Below are positions 6,089 through 11,981 of a stretch of 11,981 nt of DNA, in pieces. Source of the stretch: Treponema sp. (GTDB taxonomy: Bacteria; Spirochaetota; Spirochaetia; Treponematales; Breznakiellaceae). How positions within the stretch are numbered: the first letter of the stretch is position 1; every line of letters begins with the position of its first letter. Location: positions 1 to 11,981 of the forward strand of contig JAITHH010000027.1 of NCBI GenBank assembly GCA_031280065.1, given 5' to 3'. The notes under the pieces are model-generated. The model was not told the origin of the DNA. It made no database searches and saw nothing but the letters and a program-made list of their open reading frames with translations. Made by a program: the position numbers and the translations under genes.

Positions 6089-7762
6089 TAGCGCTAGGTT
6101 CCCCCAGAGACCAGTAGTGGCGGAGACCGTTGTTTTCTCTCACGCAGTCCCGGTTCCAGCCGTATTCGGCAGCGTACTCGGTGCTCAGACTAAAGTCTCC
6201 CAGCCGGGTAAGCGTCCACAGAGCGCCGGCGCTGAAGGCCAGCAGGGTTTCCAGAACAGGCTGAATCAGAAAACGCAGGTTCATGTAGTTGTTGTCGTAG
6301 GGCTTAACATCATAGTTGCGATCGTCAAAGATCGAACCGTCGTGGTAGGCGCTATTCATCCGTCCTTCATCGATGCTGTTTTCCGATGCGTTGCCGTGGC
6401 GGATAAGGGAGGCCGAAAGACTGAGGTCCAGCCCCGGCAGAGTCCGCCAGTCGCTGCGGAGGCTTATCCGGTCGGAGTTGGGCTCCAGGTCAGGCCCCAG
6501 GTTTCGCCCCGCGTGGGAATAGTCCTGGTAATTGATCTCCGGCGTTTTATACCGGGCCGGATATTTTTCGTCATCAAAATTCGCCACATGGGTGTACATA
6601 TAGGGAAAGACCGCCGTATAGTCCGCCGCCAGGGAAAGGAGCGGTCCCGTTTCCGGCGCGAACACAATGCCCAGTTCCCCCGCCAGTTTGTACTTGGTGT
6701 TGAATTTACCCCCGATCAAATCGTTAAAGTGCAGATCGTCAATGTAGAGCTGGGTCAAAAACTGGGCGTTCCGGGCAAAGGACCAGCGGGCCAAAAAGTC
6801 CAAAAGGGAATTTTCCCCAAAATCCGCCATGGACTGGGCGGCAAAGAGGTTGTTCAGGGGAAGGAGATAGAGCGGCTCGATCCGGCCTCCCCAGACCACG
6901 GCCTCCATAAAGGAAAATTCAAAGGCCGGTACGGGCCGGAAACTCAGCACATGGCTTACCAGGTGCTTTTCCGCGCAGCGTCCCTGTCCTCCGGCATCGG
7001 CGGCGGTCAGTTCCAGCCAGAGCATCTCAAAAGACCACCGGGGCTGGCGGAAGGCCAGGCCAAAGTGTCCCGCACGGGATGCCTGGGGGCCCAGGATGAC
7101 GCCGTTATCGTAGAACGGTCCCATGGAACCGCGGATAAGTCCCGCCTGGAAATACAGGCCACCGGTTCCAATGGTCAGGGCCGAAGTCCAGTTCTGCAAA
7201 ACCTCAAGCTCCCCTATCTCGGACCAATCGGAAATGAGGTCAGGATAGGGGCTGTATGTGCCGGCACGTTGTAACCCTCTTCGGGGGCGCGGGTAGAGCC
7301 GTAGACATACATGGAAAGACTTCCCGCGAGCCAGTCCGCGATGCGCAGGGAAGCGTCGGCAAAGGGGCCGCCCAAGAAGGAAGCGTCCCGGTCCAGGCCC
7401 TCGACGCCGCCGGTAAATCCGGCGTGAATCCCTCCCCGTCTGCGGAGGGCGCGGTAGACGGACCGGAGCGCCGGATCGTCAGCCTTCCGCTCCGGCGCGA
7501 GGGGGGAATTCAGCCTTTGCAGATAGCGGCCCGCTTTTTCCGCCGCCTCCCCGTTCCCCCGCTCAAGCGCCTCCGCCAGCAGCGCTTCCACAAGCTGCGG
7601 GGGATAGGGACGGATCAGGGGAAGACTTTGGGTAAAGCAGCCCTGGATTGCCCAGCGGTCCAAATCCCGGTAGATGCCGTCGTTGGGATCGTGGATGACC
7701 TGGGCGCGAAGGGCGGAAAGGCCCGCAAGACAGAGAAAAACGCAGAGCGCGTTTCGTTTCAT
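5922..7762 (-). pseudogene. Wzi-like outer-membrane barrel protein, frameshifted and with C-terminus replaced by element 2
   Basis: The start ATG at 7762 overlaps the stop of the upstream gene (ATGA), implying translational coupling. Residues 1-20 are a signal peptide (MKRNALCVFLCLAGLSALRA). The mature N-terminus, VIHDPNDGIYRDLDRWAIQG, and the ensuing aromatic, alternating-strand sequence fit a capsule-assembly Wzi-type or related spirochaete beta-barrel. The frame ends at 7214 after AHTAPILTSFPIGPR, but the neighbouring frame continues at once (PYPDLISDWSEIGELEVLQNW). One C missing from the CCCC on the coding strand (7247-7250) explains it. Joined, the barrel is about 557 codons, against 552 for its neighbour. 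At about 6089, after LRHYWSLGEPSAI, the reading enters element 2 and adds ~55 alien residues before a stop at 5922, so the native last strand is probably lost. Either lesion alone would be expected to impair barrel assembly. Confidence 0.8.
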
Positions 7763-9417
7763 GGTATTCTCCCGTAATGATAGGATGCCAGCAGGCCCGC
7801 TTCAGCGCCTTGTTCCCGGCTGCCCCGTACATGACCGGCGTCGAAGATCACCGTTCCCCCCAGCCATGCGGAAAGGGTCAGCGCGGGATATACCGTAAAG
7901 GATGCCCCCGCAAGGGCCCGGCACCGGGTTTCAGCGGTTCCCGAAGGGCTTTTTTGGCTGTTCCCCGCGGCGTCCCAGTCCCAGGCAATGCCGTGTTCCC
8001 CCTGCCGCTTAAAAGTCAGGTCCAGCGAAAGCCGCAGCTTCTCTCCCCCGGCGGTAAAGCCCGCCGCCGCGAGGAACATATCCCGCCCCTCGCCGTGGCC
8101 TATCCAGGCGTAGCGCAGTTCCTTGTTTCCCAGGTCGGAGGAACGGCGCATCCAGATCATGCTGGCAAAGGGGGAAGAGAGGGTATAGAGGTACGGATCG
8201 GTATAGACCAGCTCCATATATGCCGAAAAGGACCAGGCCCCCGCGCCGCCGCGGTATTCCGCCCCCGCAAGATACCCCATCCCCGGCGGAGGCTGATCGG
8301 GGAAATACTCTGTTTCGTAGGGGGTGGAAAATTCATTGATGACGATTTGTCCGTAGAGGGCCCAGCCGGGATACAAGGCCCATTCTATATCCGCCGAAAA
8401 GAGGGAGCCGGTCATGTCCCCATTCTCATTCCCCCAGCCGGGATACTCTTTCCAGGAAAAGAACGAATGGAATACCATGAGGGGATTGAGGTAGCGCAGT
8501 TCAAGGGGGGCGTTACCCGCCATGACCCCTTCGCTCAGGCCGAGGGAAAGTTTTCCAAAGAAACGGATGTCCAGCCGGTGAAGGTACAGGTAGCGGTGAG
8601 CGGTTTCTTCTATATCATTCGCGCCCATGACATCCGTATCCGCCAGAAGCGGGGCGGCGCTCAAGGGCATCTGGCTTACCGCAATCGAATACTTGAATAT
8701 CCGGGGGAAAAAACTGAAGCGGGCAAAATCGTAGTAGTCAGGATTGTCCGACACGGCCAGGTTTCCTGTCCGGCCCGGTCCAAAGGAAAGCCGGTCCCGG
8801 CCCAACTGAAAATTCCACCATGCTCCCCCGGCGGCGGCATAGGCCCGCAGGGGTATGTTCAGGTCGAAACGCTGGGCTTCCCAGGGAACATTGGAACCCC
8901 AGGAAGCGGCGGGGTGGTTATAGTACCAGGGATCGGCGGCGGCAAAGGGTTCCGCAAAGAGTTCCACAGTATCGCCTAAAAAAAACTGGATCGGAAGGCT
9001 GATGAGCGCCGGGCTTGAGACATCCCGTTTAAGCCATGGAATTTCCGTGCTGGACCGCCAGCGGCCTTCCAGGGCGGCGTTCACCTGAAAGGCTGCGGCA
9101 AAGGCCGGAAAACCGGAGCCGGCTTTGCTGTATTGATAGACCGGCGCGGGGGCCAGGGCGTCCGCAATCCGCCGGTACTGCCGCCGGCCTCCTTCGGAAA
9201 GCAGGGCGGGATCGATCCCCTCCAGGGCGGCGGCAGCTTCCGGGGAAGAAAGGGGCGGCGTGAGGGAGAGAAAACTCTGTCCCCCTTCCCGGACTACCGC
9301 TCGCAGGTCCTCCAGCAGGGGGTCCCCTGGGGAGAACATCACCAGAGGCCCGGAAAAAAGCGGCAGGGCGCAGAAAAAACAGACCAGAGCCGGAATGCTC
9401 CGGCGTGCGGCATTCAT
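7759..9417 (-). CDS. Exported capsule-assembly Wzi-like outer-membrane barrel protein
   Basis: A predicted 552-aa outer-membrane beta-barrel. The start at 9417 gives MNAARRSIPALVCFFCALPLFSG, a signal peptide; the longer frame back to 9663 crosses GC-rich element C and is rejected. No strong ribosome binding site is seen. After a ~90-residue helical N-terminal part, the rest is Trp/Tyr/Phe-rich alternating strands. Landmarks I associate with Wzi-type proteins are GRDRLSFGPGRTGNL (206-220), YLYLHRLDIRF (276-286) and LRYLNPLMVFH (307-317). In E. coli, Wzi binds group 1 capsule at the surface; the role here could be polysaccharide or other surface-polymer attachment, and many spirochaete homologues have no tested function. 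The next gene starts within its stop codon and encodes a similar-sized paralogue, so the two probably form a pair in one operon. Confidence 0.8.
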   Translation of the reverse strand: MNAARRSIPALVCFFCALPLFSGPLVMFSPGDPLLEDLRAVVREGGQSFLSLTPPLSSPEAAAALEGIDPALLSEGGRRQYRRIADALAPAPVYQYSKAGSGFPAFAAAFQVNAALEGRWRSSTEIPWLKRDVSSPALISLPIQFFLGDTVELFAEPFAAADPWYYNHPAASWGSNVPWEAQRFDLNIPLRAYAAAGGAWWNFQLGRDRLSFGPGRTGNLAVSDNPDYYDFARFSFFPRIFKYSIAVSQMPLSAAPLLADTDVMGANDIEETAHRYLYLHRLDIRFFGKLSLGLSEGVMAGNAPLELRYLNPLMVFHSFFSWKEYPGWGNENGDMTGSLFSADIEWALYPGWALYGQIVINEFSTPYETEYFPDQPPPGMGYLAGAEYRGGAGAWSFSAYMELVYTDPYLYTLSSPFASMIWMRRSSDLGNKELRYAWIGHGEGRDMFLAAAGFTAGGEKLRLSLDLTFKRQGEHGIAWDWDAAGNSQKSPSGTAETRCRALAGASFTVYPALTLSAWLGGTVIFDAGHVRGSREQGAEAGLLASYHYGRIP

Positions 9418-9464
9418 ATCATGTCCAGCATACCGGATTGCCTGGTACAAGTTAAGAAGGTTAA

Positions 9465-9550
9465 GGGGGGCAGCCCCCAGGCGGGGGTTCCATCCCCGCA
9501 CCCCCGCCGGGGGGCGCGAACCGAAGGTTCGATGGCCCCCCGGTCCCCCC
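9465..9550. repeat. GC-rich palindromic repeat element C
   Basis: It lies in the divergent region between the Wzi-like operon and the DUF4838 gene. Hairpins are GGGGGGCAGCCCCC (9465-9478), GCGGGG-ttccat-CCCCGC (9482-9499) and CGAACC-gaa-GGTTCG (9517-9531). It shares with element A the blocks 9501-9515 (=1138-1152), 9534-9550 (=1156-1172) and 9512-9535 (=1211-1234 except the loop). The last two are in opposite order in the two elements. Bases 9551-9656 stay GC-rich without a supported gene. Confidence 0.72.
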
Positions 9551-9656
9551 GGTTGGCTTTGCTGCGCGCCCCTTGCAAACAACGCGGCAGGGGCGGCGGG
9601 AAGCCGCATACCCCCAGGCGCTAGGCGAGGCTCTGAAAAGCGCGTTACAATACCGC

Positions 9657-10700
9657 ATGGCAAGTTTTGATGTGTCCGCGAATTGGACGATCCGCTTCCC
9701 CCCGGCGATTCGGGCCGCGCAAAAGGGGGGAGAGGAACTGGCGCTGGTTATTGATACACTGCGGAAACATGCCGGGCTGAACATGGCCCTCCCCGCCCTC
9801 GCTGACGGTTCATCCCCATCCCTCGACGGCCCCCTCATCGCGCTGAACGCCGCGCCGGGGGAGTACCGGCACGGGGCTTTCTTGTGGCGCTTGAGCCCAA
9901 ACCGCCTGGAAATCTTTGGCGCGGGGGGGCGCGGGATTTGCAACGGGATATTCGACTTTCTATCCGCGCTGAACCTCCGCTGGGACGCGCCGGGGGCGAA
10001 GTGCGCGGTTCCACGCCCGCTGGAGGGGGGAATGTACCTGCTGGCGCGTAAAGAATCCCGCAGTCCTTCGCCCTCCAGTCCGGTGAAGCGGCTGGTCTTC
10101 ACCGGGAAAGAGTCCGGCAAAAGCCGGGAGCGGCTCATCATCTGGGCTGCGCGGAACCGTTATGACGCCCTGATTTTCCCGCTCCATTTCACCGCGCATA
10201 AGGCCGGCAGCCGGAAATCGCCCTTTTCCCTGGCCCTTGACTACGATCTGCCCATTGAGCGGGGCGGCAGGGAACTTTCCCGCCTGCTTCCCCGGCGTTG
10301 CTTTTGGTTCCACCGCGATATGTTCCGCATGGAACGGGGAAAGCGGATAAGAGCGCATCACTTCTGCGCCACGAATCCCCGCGCCATTGCCGTACTGCGG
10401 CAGGAGGCGGAGCGGCTGTTCCGCGCCTGTCCAGGCGTTTCGGTTTTCCATCTTTGGCCGGATCAGGGGCATGAGCAGACCTGGTGTTCCTGTCCGAGCT
10501 GCCGGGCTTTTTCCCCGGAGGAGCAGAACCGCATCGCGGTGAATGCCGCCGCCGAAGTTTTGGCGCACATCAATCCAGAGGCCCGGCTTTCTTATTATGA
10601 GCGTCCCAATGCGTTAATTGATCTTGAAATCTGGCCGAACACGTTCAAGCTGGAGGACCTGCCTGCGGTGTACCGGAAACGCCCAGGAAACACCGGTTAA
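9657..10700 (+). CDS. DUF4838 / alpha-glucuronidase-like glycoside hydrolase family protein, probably C-terminally short
   Basis: 347 aa from the ATG at 9657; an in-frame ATG at 9573 lies by element C and would add non-homologous-looking residues, and neither start has a good ribosome binding site. The N-terminal part has RGICNGIFDFL..LNLRW (92-109), matching the G-yGv-dFLe--lG-RW signature of the GH67-type N-terminal domain found in DUF4838 proteins. Residues 251-272 contain HLWPDQGHEQTWCSCPSC, with the Asp and the CxCxxC cluster (267, 269, 272) typical of DUF4838, followed by a helix and LSYYERP. Family members known to me usually run several hundred residues further; here the frame stops soon after that strand (PNTFKLEDLPAVYRKRPGNTG), so truncation is likely. 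No signal peptide is visible. A carbohydrate-processing role is inferred from family only. Confidence 0.7.
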   Translation: MASFDVSANWTIRFPPAIRAAQKGGEELALVIDTLRKHAGLNMALPALADGSSPSLDGPLIALNAAPGEYRHGAFLWRLSPNRLEIFGAGGRGICNGIFDFLSALNLRWDAPGAKCAVPRPLEGGMYLLARKESRSPSPSSPVKRLVFTGKESGKSRERLIIWAARNRYDALIFPLHFTAHKAGSRKSPFSLALDYDLPIERGGRELSRLLPRRCFWFHRDMFRMERGKRIRAHHFCATNPRAIAVLRQEAERLFRACPGVSVFHLWPDQGHEQTWCSCPSCRAFSPEEQNRIAVNAAAEVLAHINPEARLSYYERPNALIDLEIWPNTFKLEDLPAVYRKRPGNTG

Positions 10701-10712
10701 ATCAAACCAAAC

Positions 10713-10729
10713 CGCAAGCGGCGCTTGCG
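10713..10729. terminator. Perfect hairpin between converging genes
   Basis: CGCAAGC-ggc-GCTTGCG has a 7-bp perfect stem. It sits in the 56-bp gap between the DUF4838 gene (+) and the DeoR-type gene (-), the normal place for a bidirectional terminator, though no clear T run follows on either strand. Confidence 0.5.
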
Positions 10730-10756
10730 CACAGATGGGCGGCATGAAGCGTTTTG

Positions 10757-11518
10757 TCAGCAGACAATGACCTCCATCCCCAGTTCATTCAGCTTCTGGA
10801 TGTAGGAGGCCTCGATCCTGTTGTCCGTAAAGAGGTAGTTGATTTTTTTAGGGCTCTTGAGGGAGGCGAAGTAGATTTTTTCCAGCTTGCTTGAGTCGGC
10901 CAGCAGGTAGATCGTATGAGCGGAATTTATCATGGCCTCCTTAAGGGGGAGGTCCGAGATGCCTGGGTACGTGAGGCCCGCGGTGAGTGAAAAACCGCCG
11001 GTGGCGAGGAAGAGCTTGTCCACATAGAGATCTTTGAAGATCAGCGCCGCTTTCTCTCCCGTAACCGAGAGCGTCGGAGGCTTGAGTTCTCCCCCGGCAA
11101 GCAGGATGTGATTACTGGGCTCCGCGCCGAGCATCAGCGTGATGTTAAGGGCCGTGGTGATGATATTGAGGTTCTTCCGGCTGGTTATGCACCGGGCAAG
11201 CTCGGTCAGGGTGGAGCCGGAATCGAGAATGATGTTATCCCCGGAGGTGATGAATTCCGCCGCCCGCTGGGCGATGCGGCGCTTTTCTTCCATGTGTTCC
11301 GTGTGTTCGAGCTTGAGGCTGTCCGTAAAGGAGGCGAAGTCGTTGATATAGGCCCCGCCGTGCTGCCTCGTGATGGCGCGGTTTTTTTCGAGGGCTTCCA
11401 GGTCTCCCCGGATTGTGGGTTCCGATACTTTGAAGAGCCCGGAAAGCTCCTGCACCCGGCAACTGCCATTTTCCCGCAAAAGCTCCAGTATCTTTTCCCG
11501 CCGCTGTTCCTGAAACAT
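10757..11518 (-). CDS. DeoR/GlpR-family transcriptional repressor
   Basis: A complete 253-aa protein of standard family length. The N-terminal winged helix (6-57) has recognition helix SEPTIRGDLEAL (32-43) and the family wing motif ITRQHGGA. The C-terminal sugar-phosphate sensor domain shows DSGST (99-103), TTALN (121-125), AGGEL (141-145), LATGGF (171-176) and LADSSKL (206-212), the phosphate/sugar-binding loops related to ribose-5-phosphate isomerase. Members repress sugar-catabolic operons and let go on binding a phosphorylated sugar; the particular sugar cannot be read here. No sugar kinase or transporter lies in the window, and the nearest carbohydrate-type gene is the converging DUF4838 gene. 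Autoregulation is possible through the palindrome just upstream. Confidence 0.93.
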   Translation of the reverse strand: MFQEQRREKILELLRENGSCRVQELSGLFKVSEPTIRGDLEALEKNRAITRQHGGAYINDFASFTDSLKLEHTEHMEEKRRIAQRAAEFITSGDNIILDSGSTLTELARCITSRKNLNIITTALNITLMLGAEPSNHILLAGGELKPPTLSVTGEKAALIFKDLYVDKLFLATGGFSLTAGLTYPGISDLPLKEAMINSAHTIYLLADSSKLEKIYFASLKSPKKINYLFTDNRIEASYIQKLNELGMEVIVC

Positions 11519-11525
11519 GATTACC

Positions 11526-11546
11526 TATCACGATATTACCATGATA
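11526..11546. promoter_or_regulatory. Candidate operator upstream of the DeoR-type gene
   Basis: The 21-bp TATCACGATATTACCATGATA reads similarly on both strands (8 of 10 arm pairs match) and lies 8-28 nt before the repressor start. On the minus strand it contains TAATAT (11533-11538), a possible -10 hexamer; TTGCAA about 19 nt upstream is a poor -35. Overlap of operator and promoter would suit self-repression, but this is pattern evidence only. Confidence 0.4.
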
Positions 11547-11655
11547 CCGGGGGGGCTTTGCAAGAAGATCAAAGGGGGCCAGGACAACCGCATTAAAAGA
11601 AGGCTCAAGAAAAAGGGAAAAGGGACGAAAGGGAAGGGACGGAGGGGAACCAACA

Positions 11656-11853
11656 ATGGACATACGAGCCAGTCTCTCAATTATCCCGGACCCCCGGATA
11701 GAGCGCGGGAAAAAACATTTATTAGCAGACATTCTTTTACTCTGCATCATCGCCATGGTCTGCGGCGTTGAATCCGTTGAAGATATCCATTTCTTCGGTG
11801 AAACCCACCTCAATTGGCTGAAAGACTGCCTCTTCCTGCCACACGGCATCCCT
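11656..11853 (+). mobile_element. ISAs1-family transposase, N-terminal fragment only
   Basis: The ATG at 11656 is preceded by GGAGGGG (11641-11647). The first 66 codons encode the N-terminal DDE_Tnp_1-associated domain: IPDPRIERGKKHLLADILLL, CIIAMVCGVESVEDIHFFGE, then LNWLKDCLFLPHGIP. Full ISAs1 transposases are about 370 aa and continue after HGIP-S with a DTFxR segment and the DDE catalytic core; here the homology stops after Pro66 and the frame ends nonsensically at 11880. All catalytic residues are missing, so the fragment is inactive. The purine-rich leader (11598-11650) may be IS sequence. I could not identify a terminal inverted repeat. Confidence 0.85.
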
Positions 11854-11981
11854 ACAGCCTGGCGGCGGAAATACCGGTAACGGCGGAAAATTGTACGCCC
11901 AAGGAGCCCCCTGCCGCGCCGGGAGCGCCGGCGCTGATCGCGGGGAACCGGGAACTTACGGTAAGCTGGCAGGCGGTTCCC
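11853..11981 (+). CDS. FN3-domain protein fragment, continuing beyond window
   Basis: From about 11853 a different frame reads YSLAAEIPVTAENCTPKE and then PAAPGAPALIAGNRELTVSW, running open to the edge at 11981. The first part looks like the last strand of one fibronectin type III domain (YS-AAEI-VT) and the second is the classic opening of the next (P-AP--L-----ELTVSW). No start codon or ribosome binding site exists for it here; its 5' end coincides with the point where transposase homology ends. It is therefore the downstream piece of an FN3 gene interrupted by, or recombined with, the IS fragment. Only 43 codons are visible. Confidence 0.7.

Noticed and set aside
5889..7274. A 461-aa plus-strand ORF
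   Set aside because: It is antisense to the Wzi-like gene, starts inside the repeat element, and lacks signal, domain or ribosome binding site; high GC keeps the frame open.
7777..8979. A 400-aa plus-strand ORF
   Set aside because: It is a shadow of the intact Wzi-like gene, whose signal peptide and barrel pattern are clear on the minus strand.
9418..9663. Longer N-terminus of the intact Wzi-like protein
   Set aside because: It translates element C as Pro/Gly/Arg-rich sequence before a good signal peptide starting at 9417.

Overview
The window reads as accessory chromosome from a GC-rich spirochaete, most likely a Treponema-type organism such as those of termite guts. This is an inference from protein style: 34-residue TPR arrays, a PEGA-like caspase-family protein, paired Wzi-like outer-membrane barrels beginning with a 'DPND..YRDLDRW' motif, FN3 lipoproteins, and dense intergenic palindromes. 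No rRNA, tRNA or marker gene confirms it.

Left part (1-5498, all +). A TPR protein that starts outside the window is followed by three exported proteins with clear ribosome binding sites: a papain-type cysteine peptidase with a DUF4384-like tail (1271-2677), a caspase-family peptidase with a perfect EF-hand-type loop and a PEGA-like domain (2980-4365), and a two-FN3-domain lipoprotein (4441-5498) broken by one frameshift. Two unrelated clans of cysteine peptidase side by side with a repeat scaffold and an adhesive-type lipoprotein suggest a cell-envelope proteolytic module. The joint function is inferred.

Middle (5499-6088). A gene-poor junction between converging genes is filled with an imperfect hairpin and two related inverted-repeat elements (149 and 245 bp) whose ends resemble TTAGGGCAACGCTGATTAAA. 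Exactly one orphan TPR unit lies between them. The second element has overwritten the extreme C-terminus of the neighbouring outer-membrane gene.

Right of centre (5922-9417, -). Two genes in tandem, overlapping by ATGA, encode related exported barrel proteins of the capsule-assembly (Wzi-like) type. The upstream one is intact (552 aa). The downstream one has a single-base frameshift and the element-replaced C-terminus.

Right end (9465-11981). A GC-rich palindromic element precedes a DUF4838/GH67-like protein that looks short (9657-10700, +). It converges on a DeoR/GlpR-family repressor (10757-11518, -) with a candidate operator at its start. Then comes the first ~66 codons of an ISAs1-family transposase, cut off abruptly and joined to the coding frame of another FN3 protein that leaves the window.

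Three GC-rich hairpin elements (about 1045-1236, 2781-2921, 9465-9550), each just upstream of a gene, share exact 12-30 bp blocks in different order and orientation. Both frameshifts are consistent with loss of one C from a short C run, so sequencing error must be excluded before calling those genes dead.
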